Source: Clostridium nigeriense (lineage in GTDB: Bacteria; Bacillota; Clostridia; Clostridiales; Clostridiaceae). Taken from it: a DNA stretch of 64,000 bases. The notes under the pieces were generated by a model. The model was not told the DNA's origin and made no database searches. It saw nothing but the letters and a program-made list of their open reading frames with translations. This document shows, piece after piece, positions 1 to 8,525 of this stretch (positions are counted from its first letter, which is position 1; the number at the start of each line of letters is the position of its first letter). Where the stretch lies: the NCBI RefSeq assembly GCF_900086595.1, contig NZ_LT575472.1, positions 3,663,571-3,727,570 of the forward strand. The letters are read 5' to 3'. The position numbers and the translations under genes were made by a program.

Positions 1-203
1 AATTAATTATATTTTTGTTTAAGGATGATTTCATGATAGAAACATGTTTACCTAATAAGTCAATGTCCTTTAGACAGTTAGATGATATTAACGATGATAC
101 TATTGAAGAATCAGAGTTAGATGATACTGATGACTTAGAAAGAGAAGTTGATAATGAATGTAAAAAAGATATTTTAGAAGATACTTCAAATATAAAATCA
201 TAA
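1..203 (+). CDS. C-terminal end of an acidic protein (partial at window edge)
   Basis: The reading frame is open from the first bases of the window to the TAA ending at 203, so this is most likely the 3' end of a gene that starts outside. The visible tail is strongly acidic (repeated D/E in the last 40 residues, for example DDTDDLEREVD). An internal ATG at 33 has only a weak AAGGA upstream, so a free-standing small protein of 56 residues is the alternative. No family is recognised. It ends directly in a 14-bp terminator stem. Confidence 0.45.
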   Translation, partial: LIIFLFKDDFMIETCLPNKSMSFRQLDDINDDTIEESELDDTDDLEREVDNECKKDILEDTSNIKS

Positions 204-243
204 AGACTGAGGATAAACTCAGTCTTTATGATTTTTGTATTTT
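198..243. terminator. Bidirectional intrinsic terminator
   Basis: A perfect 14-bp stem (198-211 with 218-231) with a 6-nt loop is followed by a T-rich tract on the + strand. Before the IS insertion it also lay at the end of the minus-strand solute-binding protein gene: the ancestral TAA of that gene would be at 226-228, inside the stem. Confidence 0.85.
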
Positions 244-244
244 G

Positions 245-252
245 CTGAAATT
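245..252. repeat. Left target-site duplication of the IS element
   Basis: CTGAAATT directly abuts the left inverted repeat; an identical copy abuts the right end at 1698-1705. Eight bp is the usual duplication length for the IS256 family. Confidence 0.9.
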
Positions 253-280
253 GAGAGTGTAAAATAGTCTGTGTAAACTT
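253..280 (+). repeat. IS left terminal inverted repeat
   Basis: It begins GAGAGTG and ends in GTGTAAACTT; the last 11 bases are exactly mirrored in the right end. Confidence 0.9.
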
Positions 281-327
281 CAGAAGATAATGTATAATAA
301 ATTATCTATACGAGGAGGACACAGACT

Positions 328-1548
328 ATGTCATTTTCAAAAGAAGAAATTAAAAGGATTATAGCAGCAAATCCAAATATGAAAACAGCTGATGATGTTC
401 AGAATGTTTTAAAGGATCTCTTTGGAGAATTGCTTCAGCAAATGCTTGAAGCGGAGATGGATAACCATCTTGGTTACTCTAAATATGATTATCAAAACAA
501 AAATACTACTAACAGTCGTAACGGAAAAAGTAGTAAGACTATGAAATCTAATCTAGGTTATTTTGACTTAGACGTTCCAAGGGATCGAGAAGGTTCATTT
601 GAACCTGAAATTGTTAAGAAACATCAAACGGATGTATCACACTTAGAAAACTCTATAATAGGCATGTATGCTAAAGGAATGAGCACAAGAGATATTGCAG
701 CACAAGTTAATGAGATTTACGGTATGGATGTTTCACCGACACTTATATCTAATATAACTGACAAAGTAATTCCTATGATTAAGGAATGGCAAAATAGGCC
801 TCTTGATGAAGTATATCCTATTATATTTATGGATGCTATTCACTTTAAGGTTAGAAAAGATAATGCAGTAGTTTCTAAGGCTGCTTATGCAGCAATCGGT
901 GTGAATATACAAGGTAAGAAAGAAGTACTTGGGATTTGGATAGGTGCATCAGAGTCATCAAAGTATTGGCTTTTAGTTCTTAACGAATTAAAAAATCGAG
1001 GAGTAAAAGATATTTTAATAACATCTGTAGATGGATTAAATGGATTTACTGAAGCTATTAAAGCAGTATATCCTAATACTGAAATTCAAAAATGTATAAT
1101 CCATCAAATAAGAAACTCAAGTAGATATCTATCATATAAGGATTTAAAGGCATTTAATGCAGACTTGAAACTTGTATATACTGCCAGCACTGAAGAACAG
1201 GCGTTAGCGCAGCTAGATAAGTTAGAAGATAAATGGGGAGAAAAATACTTGATTGCTATAAAATCCTGGAGAAATAATTGGGATGAGCTAGCTACATTTT
1301 TTAAGTATCCACCTGAAATAAGAAAGATTATCTATACTACCAATGCGATGGAAAGTTATAATCGCCAATTGAGAAAAGTAACTAAAACTAAGTCGATATT
1401 TCCAAATGATGAATCATTAATGAAAATCTTATATCTAGCTACAATTGATATTAGTAAAAAATGGACTCAATCTATTCGAGGATGGGCTCAAATATTAGCA
1501 CAGCTTTCTATCTTCTTCGAAGGGCGTTTAGACGACCAATTGTTTTAA
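328..1548 (+). CDS. IS256/Mutator-type DDE transposase
   Basis: The 406-residue protein has the usual length for the family and cuts and joins the element ends. The catalytic triad is visible as D169 (FMDAIHFKVR), D235 (TSVDGLNGF) and E342 (TTNAMESYNRQLRK), with the family CIIHQIRNS motif at 256-264 between the second D and the E. A strong GAGGAGG ribosome-binding site precedes ATG 328. No frameshift or stop is present, so the enzyme should be functional. Confidence 0.97.
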   Translation: MSFSKEEIKRIIAANPNMKTADDVQNVLKDLFGELLQQMLEAEMDNHLGYSKYDYQNKNTTNSRNGKSSKTMKSNLGYFDLDVPRDREGSFEPEIVKKHQTDVSHLENSIIGMYAKGMSTRDIAAQVNEIYGMDVSPTLISNITDKVIPMIKEWQNRPLDEVYPIIFMDAIHFKVRKDNAVVSKAAYAAIGVNIQGKKEVLGIWIGASESSKYWLLVLNELKNRGVKDILITSVDGLNGFTEAIKAVYPNTEIQKCIIHQIRNSSRYLSYKDLKAFNADLKLVYTASTEEQALAQLDKLEDKWGEKYLIAIKSWRNNWDELATFFKYPPEIRKIIYTTNAMESYNRQLRKVTKTKSIFPNDESLMKILYLATIDISKKWTQSIRGWAQILAQLSIFFEGRLDDQLF

Positions 1549-1616
1549 ATTAAAATTGGGAACTCTTATTAAATCACAGATATCATTTCATATATTTTCT
1601 ATAAATATAAAAATAA

Positions 1617-1645
1617 GGTTGGATGTATAAAGTATACTTCCAACC
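1617..1645 (-). terminator. Hairpin inside the IS right end
   Basis: A stem GGTTGGA/TCCAACC continues past one T-T mismatch into GTATA/TATAC with an AAG loop. On the minus strand it is followed by TTATTTTTAT, so it should stop transcripts that enter the element from the solute-binding protein gene and would otherwise be antisense to the transposase. Confidence 0.6.
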
Positions 1646-1666
1646 TACAATAAAAAAATATTTTTT

Positions 1667-3181
1667 CTAAAGTTTACACAAAATTATTGACATACTCCTG
1701 AAATTAATATTTCCATTACCATCTAAAATGAGATTTTTAACCTTTTTATTTATTGCAATATTATCATTATAAAAAACTAATGGCAAAATCCTATAATTAT
1801 TATATAAATCTTCTTCTATTTTCAAAAAATTTTCTTGTCTTTCTCCTTCAGTTTTTGCCAATTGTAAATTCCCCTTATTTTTCTCATCTAAAAAACTTAC
1901 TAAATTATTATATATAGAATCTTCATTTGATAATATTAAACTTCCCTGAATTATAGCCATATCATAATAATTTACTTTTTCAATAGACCTTAACTCATTT
2001 TCATCTATTAAATCATATATTAAATAAATATCCGTATTTTTTTCAAACCAACTAACTAAATAATCACATATTTCTTTATTTTCGCTACCCTCTTCAGCAA
2101 TCATATGTAAAACCTTAGGCTTAACCCACTCTTGACTTTCACTACTCATCACTTTTCTTGCCTGAAGTTTTTCTAAATCTTCTTTATCCTGCCTAAAATA
2201 ACTACCTTCAGCTAACTCAACATACATAGTATTTTCTAATTGATACTCCTCTAATGCCTTATTAACCAACTTATATACTTCTTTTCTTCCTTGCATTTGC
2301 AAAATATCATCCTTTGGATTAAACGCCAGATACATACCTCTATTTGATTTTAGATTAATTAACCTTCCCTCGGACTTTAACCTACTTAATTGACTTTTAG
2401 GAGGATTTACTACAATATCTCTTCCCCCAACTTCAAAGGATGCCATAGCTACTTCTTCACCATCATCAGAAGTAATCTTAATTTTATCTGCTATATCAGC
2501 TCCAACTTTGTCATTTTTCTTTAAGCTTATTTCAGACATTGTTATTTCTTCAATGCTATAATAGCCTGAATAAATTAATTCACTATAATTTTTTTTTAGA
2601 TTATCCCATAATAATACATTTTTTCTTAATCTGTATTGAGGAGTAGTAAGCTCCTGAACAAACTTATCATCTTTTGAATTCAATCTAAAAACTATATTTT
2701 CTTCTCCATAAGTTATTCCAACATCTTCTGTAAATGATCCCTCACCATCTCTAAATTTTTTAGCTCCATATACATTAAGTAATGCAGCTATATTTTCTTC
2801 TTTTTCTTCTGTTAATATTTCTCTAAAAAACGTAGCAATATCTCTTGGAGTAATTCTATTTCCATCACTCCAATATATATCATTTCTTATTTTAAAATCA
2901 TATTCTAATCCATCATCTCTAACATCAACGCTTTCAGATAACGATGGTCTTATTTCATTATTTTCATCTAGCTCCACTAATCCTCTACTAGTTGCTGTAA
3001 CAATATCTTGAACTCTTTTATCTAAACTTCCAACAACTTTAAAATTAGTTGGAATACTAGCAACTGAATATATAATTTCATTATCAGTATTTTGAATTTT
3101 AGGATTAGAAACATCTATAAACCCAATTAAAAATATAACTACTATTCCCAGTGTTACTAGAGTTATTAATAATTTCTTCAT
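1667..3181 (-). CDS. Peptide/nickel-type solute-binding protein (SBP_bac_5), 3' end altered by IS
   Basis: The protein is 504 residues, the usual size for family 5 extracellular solute-binding proteins of peptide ABC importers. One hydrophobic segment (residues 3-23) anchors it, but there is no lipobox cysteine, unlike typical Gram-positive binding proteins, so it is probably held by an uncleaved helix or released. Conserved blocks include the WSDGNRITPRDIATFF segment near 104-119. No permease or ATPase gene is adjacent. The IS right end supplies the last ten residues (RSMSIILCKL); joining across the duplication restores an ancestral end SKIQKS and a length of 500. Activity may be unaffected because only the extreme C-terminus differs. 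Confidence 0.85.
   Translation of the reverse strand: MKKLLITLVTLGIVVIFLIGFIDVSNPKIQNTDNEIIYSVASIPTNFKVVGSLDKRVQDIVTATSRGLVELDENNEIRPSLSESVDVRDDGLEYDFKIRNDIYWSDGNRITPRDIATFFREILTEEKEENIAALLNVYGAKKFRDGEGSFTEDVGITYGEENIVFRLNSKDDKFVQELTTPQYRLRKNVLLWDNLKKNYSELIYSGYYSIEEITMSEISLKKNDKVGADIADKIKITSDDGEEVAMASFEVGGRDIVVNPPKSQLSRLKSEGRLINLKSNRGMYLAFNPKDDILQMQGRKEVYKLVNKALEEYQLENTMYVELAEGSYFRQDKEDLEKLQARKVMSSESQEWVKPKVLHMIAEEGSENKEICDYLVSWFEKNTDIYLIYDLIDENELRSIEKVNYYDMAIIQGSLILSNEDSIYNNLVSFLDEKNKGNLQLAKTEGERQENFLKIEEDLYNNYRILPLVFYNDNIAINKKVKNLILDGNGNINFRSMSIILCKL
1670..1697 (-). repeat. IS right terminal inverted repeat (also codes the end of the neighbouring gene)
   Basis: It starts AAGTTTACACA on the + strand and ends CATACTC. 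Read on the minus strand it supplies the codons for the terminal residues of the 1667-3181 gene and its TAG stop follows directly at 1667-1669. Confidence 0.9.
1698..1705. repeat. Right target-site duplication of the IS element
   Basis: CTGAAATT, identical to 245-252, lies inside the coding region of the solute-binding protein gene. Confidence 0.9.
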
Positions 3182-3287
3182 TTATATTTCTCCTTAAAGT
3201 TAGTGTCTTCTAGAATTATATCCATATAGATTGGTATGTAATCAGAAATAATTAAAATATTATATCTGTAAATTTTACTTTTCTGTA

Positions 3288-3296
3288 TGATATAAT
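3288..3296 (+). promoter_or_regulatory. Extended -10 promoter for the small membrane protein gene
   Basis: TGA followed by TATAAT, with the coding ATG about 30 nt further on. No convincing -35 is visible, as expected for an extended -10 promoter. Confidence 0.55.
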
Positions 3297-3327
3297 GTTG
3301 ATAGATAAATTGTGGAGGATTGTATAT

Positions 3328-3585
3328 ATGGATTTAGCAGTGCAAATTTTTCAAATAGTTTTTTACGGTATTGGAGCTTTATTTATGATAACATTTGCCA
3401 TTATAGGTATTTGGGCATTTATTATCTTTACTAAGTACCATAAAACTAAACGAATAGAAAATTACTTACTTGAAAAAATTTATCAAGCTATAAACCAGCT
3501 TACTTATAAAAATAATAGTTCACTTAATGAAAATTCTGATGATGAATTAATGGAAATTGATACTTTACTAGATGATGAAAATTAA
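3328..3585 (+). CDS. Small single-pass membrane protein, unknown function
   Basis: I start at ATG 3328 because GTGGAGG lies 8-14 nt upstream; the earlier in-frame ATG at 3295 overlaps the TATAAT of the promoter. The 85-residue product has one long hydrophobic stretch (about 8-34) followed by a basic segment (KYHKTKR) and an acidic, amphipathic tail ending in DDELMEIDTLLDDEN. The topology suggests the N-terminus outside and the tail in the cytoplasm. No family is recognised. It is monocistronic, with its own promoter and terminator. Confidence 0.7.
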   Translation: MDLAVQIFQIVFYGIGALFMITFAIIGIWAFIIFTKYHKTKRIENYLLEKIYQAINQLTYKNNSSLNENSDDELMEIDTLLDDEN

Positions 3586-3609
3586 GGAGCTGTCCAAGAC
3601 AGCTCCTTA
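3583..3609. terminator. Intrinsic terminator between convergent genes
   Basis: A 12-bp perfect stem, AAGGAGCTGTC core with a CAA loop, followed by T-rich sequence. The stop codon of the upstream gene is the base of the stem. Nearly the same stem recurs at 27894-27912. Confidence 0.85.
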
Positions 3610-3639
3610 ATTTATTATAGTTTTTAAAACTTACTATTA

Positions 3640-5793
3640 TTATTTTTTAAATCTGGTTAACACTTTAAATAAATCTCCATCTATTTCTATTGAGAACTCT
3701 CCATCTTGTAATTCAACTATACTTTTTGCTATTGATAGTCCTAACCCCGAACCTTCGGTACTTCTTGCTTTATCTCCTCTTTTAAATCTTTCGATAATTT
3801 CTTCTGACGTAAAATCAATTTGATAAGCAGAAATATTCTTCATTATTACTATGACTTCATTTTCACTATTAATTACATCAATATATACTCTTGAGTTTTT
3901 CATAGAATATTTTATTATATTATTTATTAGATTTTCATAAACTCTAAAAGTCTTTCTTCCGTCTAAGTAAAGTATTACTTTCTCTTCTGGCCATTTAGTT
4001 ATTATATTCAAATTAGCTTGCGCAATTTTTTCTTCTAATTCCCCTATAACTTGTCTTAATAACGATACTATATTTAAATCTTCTTTTTCAAAAACCATAT
4101 TCCCTGAAACCGCCTTAGAGGCTTCAAATAAATCCTCAATTAATATTTTTAACCTTTTAGATTTCATATCTAATACTTCTAAATATCTATTTCTCTTTTC
4201 ATCATTTATATCATCTTCTTTTAACAAATCTATATAGTTAATTATAGATGTAAGAGGTGTTTTTAAATCATGAGAAACATTCGTAATTAATTCACTTTTC
4301 ATTTTTTCACTAGTTATAGCTTTATTTAAGGCTTCCTTAAGACCATCCTCAATAGTATTAAGATTGCTTTCTATATTTTTCAAAACTATTATTTTATTAT
4401 CTTTTAAATCATATTTATAGTTTCCTCTAGCTACTTCTAATGTTTTTAATTCTAATATACTTATTTCTCTAAATATTATAACTGATAGAATAGATACTAT
4501 TATCATATATAAACATAAATATCCTCTAGTAAATAGCATAATATTATAAGGTAGATAAATAAATAATTCTAACCATAGACAAAATAAAGCTAATATTGAT
4601 ATTAAAATAATAGATAGAAATTTAAACTTATTAGTTTTTATAAACGTACTACTTTTTATTAACTTTACAATAAATTTATATAATTTAAGTATTAATATTT
4701 TTCCTTTATCTCTTTTCTTATTTAAAATTAATGCTATATCCTTTAAGAAATAGTAATCTAATATAATAAAAATAGCTGCTTTTAAAATTATACCATTACA
4801 ATAATAGCTATTCTTATAATAAGGTATCACATTGAATATTAAAGAATTTATTGAAATAAAGCTATACATAAAAATTAATAATCTTAAATCTATAGGAATT
4901 CGCATTAATAGGTCTTCTAAATAATTAGTATAATTATTTTTCCTCTTCTTATAAATTAAAAAAGCAAATACTAAAATCAAAATTCCAATTACAGATGTTA
5001 TAGTCAAATTCTTATTTAAAGTTTCTGCTGCTTCTTTTCTTTGTAAAAATTCATCATATAATATATCTCCTTCTTTTAACTCTTTTGGAATTCTATAGAA
5101 CCTAACTAAATCATCACTACTATAATCAATAGATTTATATATACTTTCTAACTCATCTGAATAAAGATTGTTATTTTCTTTTACTTTAGAACTAGGAAAA
5201 TACATATAGTAATAATTTTCATTATTTATAAAGCTATTTTTCTCTATTACTTCTTCAATATCAACCTCTTCAATATTGGTTATTTTTGCTCCTGTCTCAT
5301 CTTTAAAGAAAAATTCTATATTTACATTATTATAAAGAATATTATTTGTAAATTCTCTAACATAATTAAAATAATCATCTACAGAAGTATCTACTTCCAT
5401 AATTACCTTTTTTGCTTCTTCTATTTGTTTTTTAGCTTCTTCTTCAGATAAATTGCTTTCTTTAGCCTTTTCTCTTATATTGTTTTCAGCTTCTTGTAAG
5501 CTTTTTTCTTTTTCTACCTTATTTTCTTCTACTTTCTGTTTATAAACATCTTCTTTTTTATTTCCATCTAGATCTAAAAATAGCTTTGCATAATCATTTA
5601 AATTACTATCTAATATTGAAAAACGGCTTTTTACTAAATTATTATTATAAAAACCCTCTCCAAAATATAAACTAAAATTTTTATATTCTCTTAGCGTTCC
5701 AAATAATGAAATAGAAAAAAATATTAATAATATAATTATTATATATTTTTCTACATCCTTTAAAAATTTATTTTCTGTCGACTTTGTATCCAA
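3640..5793 (-). CDS. Multi-pass sensor histidine kinase
   Basis: The 717-residue protein has a first membrane helix (17-33), a large extracellular part (about 35-260) with a highly charged coiled-coil stretch (85-135), then about five further helices (262-281, 304-321, 335-351, 391-412, 418-441). The kinase core follows: H508 in SHDLKTPLTSI (HisKA), an N-box ENLINNIIKYS near 620-630, and GSGLGLSIAKS near 682-692. It is translationally coupled to the response regulator upstream (26-bp overlap), so they form a pair. The signal is not predictable from sequence; an extracellular domain of this type is compatible with envelope sensing. Confidence 0.93.
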   Translation of the reverse strand: MDTKSTENKFLKDVEKYIIIILLIFFSISLFGTLREYKNFSLYFGEGFYNNNLVKSRFSILDSNLNDYAKLFLDLDGNKKEDVYKQKVEENKVEKEKSLQEAENNIREKAKESNLSEEEAKKQIEEAKKVIMEVDTSVDDYFNYVREFTNNILYNNVNIEFFFKDETGAKITNIEEVDIEEVIEKNSFINNENYYYMYFPSSKVKENNNLYSDELESIYKSIDYSSDDLVRFYRIPKELKEGDILYDEFLQRKEAAETLNKNLTITSVIGILILVFAFLIYKKRKNNYTNYLEDLLMRIPIDLRLLIFMYSFISINSLIFNVIPYYKNSYYCNGIILKAAIFIILDYYFLKDIALILNKKRDKGKILILKLYKFIVKLIKSSTFIKTNKFKFLSIILISILALFCLWLELFIYLPYNIMLFTRGYLCLYMIIVSILSVIIFREISILELKTLEVARGNYKYDLKDNKIIVLKNIESNLNTIEDGLKEALNKAITSEKMKSELITNVSHDLKTPLTSIINYIDLLKEDDINDEKRNRYLEVLDMKSKRLKILIEDLFEASKAVSGNMVFEKEDLNIVSLLRQVIGELEEKIAQANLNIITKWPEEKVILYLDGRKTFRVYENLINNIIKYSMKNSRVYIDVINSENEVIVIMKNISAYQIDFTSEEIIERFKRGDKARSTEGSGLGLSIAKSIVELQDGEFSIEIDGDLFKVLTRFKK

Positions 5794-6466
5794 CTCCCCA
5801 CACCACCTTTACATATTGAGGATTTCTAGGATCTACTTCTATCTTCTCCCTTATCCTCCTTATATGGACAGTTACAGTATCTACATTATAGGGAGCCTCA
5901 TTCCAAACTCTTTCATAAATTTCTTCTATTGAAAATACCCTACCTAAATTACTCATAAGAAGATTTAAAATTTTAAACTCTAGTGGAGTTAACTTAGCTT
6001 CCTTTCCGTTTACAGTTACAAGCTTACTTACTTTATTTAACTCTAGCCCACCTACTATAATTAAATCTTGATTATCACTTTTAATTAATGAAGAAAATCT
6101 TGTATATCTTCTTATCTGTGAATTTACCCTTGCAATAAGTTCTAATGGATTGAAAGGCTTAGTTAAATAATCATCTGCTCCAAGATTAAGACCCAATATT
6201 ATATCTGAGTCTTCACTTTTAGCTGAAAGCATTATTATTGGAATTTCTTTTTCCTTTCTTAATTCAATAGTAGCTCTAGTTCCATTAAGATTAGGCATCA
6301 TTATATCCATAATTATCAAATGAATATCTTCTTCCCTTGCAACTTTTAATGCTTGAATCCCATCATAGGCTGTAAAAACATTATATCCTTCATTTAAAAG
6401 ATATATCTCTATAGCCTCTGTAATTTCCTTATCGTCATCTACTACTAAAATATTGTATTTGCTCAT
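5768..6466 (-). CDS. OmpR/PhoB-family response regulator
   Basis: The protein of 232 residues has a receiver domain (about 3-115) with the acidic pocket D10-D12, phospho-acceptor D54 (IIMDIMMPN) and TKPFNPLEL, and a C-terminal winged helix (about 130-230) ending in the typical RRIREKIE and WGVGYK segments. It binds DNA as the output of the kinase encoded immediately downstream, whose start codon lies inside this gene. The target genes are unknown; no obvious transporter or resistance gene is co-transcribed. Confidence 0.95.
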   Translation of the reverse strand: MSKYNILVVDDDKEITEAIEIYLLNEGYNVFTAYDGIQALKVAREEDIHLIIMDIMMPNLNGTRATIELRKEKEIPIIMLSAKSEDSDIILGLNLGADDYLTKPFNPLELIARVNSQIRRYTRFSSLIKSDNQDLIIVGGLELNKVSKLVTVNGKEAKLTPLEFKILNLLMSNLGRVFSIEEIYERVWNEAPYNVDTVTVHIRRIREKIEVDPRNPQYVKVVWGVGYKVDRK

Positions 6467-6570
6467 ATTTCCCCCTAAGTTTATATAAAATGTAGTTTAA
6501 GTAACCGCCTATGTTAATAATGGTAATATCAATAAATTACAAAGTTACTATCAAAATTATTAAGGAATTC

Positions 6571-6882
6571 TTAAAATACTAAATTATAGTATCTATCTAT
6601 TGAGTTTTTAAAATCTAATAAATCAAAATATCTTCCTACTCGTAATGTTTCTTTCCCATTAACAAATAATAATAAGATAGGTAAAGAAAATATATTATAT
6701 GATGCAGCTAATTCTTTGTTTTCAACTGCATTTATCTCCATAAATTCAATTTTCTCATAATCTTTAATAATATGTAATACCTTTTCCTTTATAGCATCAC
6801 AAGCTCCACAGGTGGATCCACTAAAATATATTATACTAATCAAATTTTCCTTTATAAATTCTTCTACTTCAAAATCTCTCAT
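6571..6882 (-). CDS. Thioredoxin-fold protein with CGAC active site
   Basis: The 103-residue cytoplasmic protein has a thioredoxin-like C25-G-A-C28 motif in the position expected after the first beta strand, a SLPILLLF segment that includes the conserved cis-proline region, and no signal peptide. CGAC replaces the usual CGPC of thioredoxin, so redox potential and partners probably differ. GGAGG lies at a normal distance from the ATG. It sits alone, divergent from the secreted superoxide dismutase gene. Confidence 0.85.
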   Translation of the reverse strand: MRDFEVEEFIKENLISIIYFSGSTCGACDAIKEKVLHIIKDYEKIEFMEINAVENKELAASYNIFSLPILLLFVNGKETLRVGRYFDLLDFKNSIDRYYNLVF

Positions 6883-6983
6883 AATTCCTCCATATAAATT
6901 AAATTTATATTTATTATATCATTTATATTAATTATTTATAAATTCACTTTCCTTTGTAAATACTAAAATAGGAGGTGTTTAAT

Positions 6984-7691
6984 TTGAAGAAAAAATATAC
7001 TGTACTTTTACTAGTAACATTATCTATTATTTCCTTTATTAGTTTAATCCCTACTATTTCTGCTAAAAGTAATAATTTAGGAGATACTCAATTTGAGCTT
7101 AAACCATTGCCTTATGCTTATGATGCATTAGAACCTTATATAGATAAGGAAACTATGATGCTTCATCATGATAAACACGAAAAGGCTTATTTAGATAACT
7201 TAAATAAAGCCATATCAAAATATCCTGAACTATATAAAAAAGGCTTAGAAGGTATTTTAAAGGATTTAAACTCTATTCCAGAAGAAGTTAGGGAAACAAT
7301 AAAAAACAATGCTGGTGGAGTTTATAATCATGACTTCTTTTGGTCAATAATGTCTCCTGAAAAAGATCAAATACCAAGTGAAGAATTGCTAAAAGCTATT
7401 AATAAAGATTTTGGCTCCTTAGATAGTTTCAAAACAAAATTTACTGAAGCTGCACTAGGAAGATTTGGCTCTGGTTGGGCATGGTTAGTTAAAGATACTA
7501 AGGGAAATCTTTCTGTAATTTCAACTCCTAATCAAGATTCACCAATTTCTAAAGGCCTAATACCAATTTTAGGCATAGATGTATGGGAACATGCCTATTA
7601 TTTAAAATATCAAAATAGAAGAGGCGAATACATAGATAACTGGTGGCATTTAATTAATTGGAAACAAGCTGAAACTTATTTTAACAGTTAA
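6984..7691 (+). CDS. sodA: Secreted Fe/Mn superoxide dismutase
   Basis: I start at TTG 6984, 8 nt after GGAGG; the GTG at 6975 overlaps the Shine-Dalgarno. The 235-residue product begins with a signal peptide (KKK, then a hydrophobic core, cleavage likely after TISA). The mature part is a full Fe/Mn superoxide dismutase with ligand segments [15 protein letters not shown] and DVWEHAYY. It closely resembles the leaderless copy encoded next to it, so the pair looks like a duplication with one product re-targeted outside. It would remove superoxide at the cell surface. Metal preference cannot be decided by eye. Confidence 0.92.
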   Translation: MKKKYTVLLLVTLSIISFISLIPTISAKSNNLGDTQFELKPLPYAYDALEPYIDKETMMLHHDKHEKAYLDNLNKAISKYPELYKKGLEGILKDLNSIPEEVRETIKNNAGGVYNHDFFWSIMSPEKDQIPSEELLKAINKDFGSLDSFKTKFTEAALGRFGSGWAWLVKDTKGNLSVISTPNQDSPISKGLIPILGIDVWEHAYYLKYQNRRGEYIDNWWHLINWKQAETYFNS

Positions 7692-7717
7692 AAAAGTAGG
7701 GTCTTATCCCTACTTTT
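7692..7717 (+). terminator. Terminator of the secreted SOD gene
   Basis: A 10-bp stem AAAAGTAGGG/CCCTACTTTT with a 6-nt loop and a following T-rich run begins right after the stop codon, so the two SOD genes are separate transcripts. Confidence 0.85.
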
Positions 7718-7766
7718 ATTTTTTATCTCATATGTTAATATTTCTTATTTTTATAAAATTTAGGTA

Positions 7767-7795
7767 TAGACATATTATTCTAAGTAGATTATAAT
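7767..7795 (+). promoter_or_regulatory. Sigma-A promoter of the cytoplasmic SOD gene
   Basis: TAGACA and TATAAT are spaced by exactly 17 nt. The predicted transcript start (about 7802) falls just before an inverted repeat. Confidence 0.75.
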
Positions 7796-7804
7796 ATAAG
7801 AAAC

Positions 7805-7850
7805 AATATCAATTAATAATAATTATCAGTAAATAATTTAAATTGATATT
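7805..7850 (+). promoter_or_regulatory. Inverted repeat at the 5' end of the SOD mRNA
   Basis: AATATCAATT (7805-7814) and AATTGATATT (7841-7850) can pair at the very start of the predicted leader. It could be a 5' stabilising stem or an operator in the initially transcribed region. Confidence 0.4.
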
Positions 7851-7878
7851 TACAAAAAATATAATGAGGTGATTAGAT

Positions 7879-8487
7879 ATGAATAAATTTACATTAAAAC
7901 CATTGCCATATGCATTTGATGCCTTGGCTCCTTATATAGACGCACTTACAATGGAAATACATCACGATAGGCACCATCAAGCTTATGTTGATAATTTAAA
8001 TAATGCATTATCAAAATATCCTGAGTTCTTTGAAAAGTCATTAGAAGAAATTCTAACAAACTTAGATTCAGTACCTAATGATATAAAGCAAGCTGTTATA
8101 AATAACGCTGGTGGAGCTTATAACCATGATTTCTTCTGGAGTATAATGTCAGAAAATCATAATCAAAAACCTTCTGGTGAATTATTAGCTGCTATTGAAA
8201 AAACTTTCGGTTCATTTGATGATTTCAAAGAAAAATTTGCTGCTGCTGCTACAACAAGATTTGGTTCTGGTTGGGCATGGTTAGTTAAAGATTCTAATGG
8301 AGATTTAAAAGTTATGAGTACAGCTAACCAAGATAATCCAATTTCAGAAGGATATAAATTAATATTAGGATTGGATGTATGGGAACATGCTTACTATCTA
8401 AATTATCAAAATAAACGTCCAGCATATATACAAAATTGGTGGTCTGTTGTTAACTGGAAGCAAGCTGAAGAAAATTTTAATAAATAA
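7879..8487 (+). CDS. sodA: Cytoplasmic Fe/Mn superoxide dismutase
   Basis: The 202-residue protein has no signal peptide and is a full-length superoxide dismutase with [16 protein letters not shown] and LDVWEHAYY ligand segments and the FGSGWAWLV core. It shares long identical blocks with the secreted paralog just upstream. A GAGGTGATTAG site precedes the ATG. It has its own promoter and a strong terminator, so it can be regulated independently of the secreted form. Confidence 0.95.
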   Translation: MNKFTLKPLPYAFDALAPYIDALTMEIHHDRHHQAYVDNLNNALSKYPEFFEKSLEEILTNLDSVPNDIKQAVINNAGGAYNHDFFWSIMSENHNQKPSGELLAAIEKTFGSFDDFKEKFAAAATTRFGSGWAWLVKDSNGDLKVMSTANQDNPISEGYKLILGLDVWEHAYYLNYQNKRPAYIQNWWSVVNWKQAEENFNK

Positions 8488-8494
8488 TAACTTT

Positions 8495-8525
8495 AAGGGG
8501 ATACACTTTAGTGTATCCCCTTTTA
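8495..8525. terminator. Bidirectional terminator between SOD and ATPase genes
   Basis: A 12-bp stem AAGGGGATACAC/GTGTATCCCCTT with a TTTA loop is flanked by T or A runs, serving two convergent genes. Confidence 0.9.

Larger units (their letters stand above)
253..1697 (+). mobile_element. Complete IS256-family insertion sequence (1445 bp)
   Basis: The element is bounded by imperfect 28-bp terminal inverted repeats (253-280 and 1670-1697, about 20 of 28 positions matching, the innermost 11 identical) and by identical 8-bp direct repeats CTGAAATT. It carries one intact transposase gene. Its right end replaces the last codons of a solute-binding protein gene. The perfect duplication and intact gene indicate a recent, possibly active insertion. 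Confidence 0.95.
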
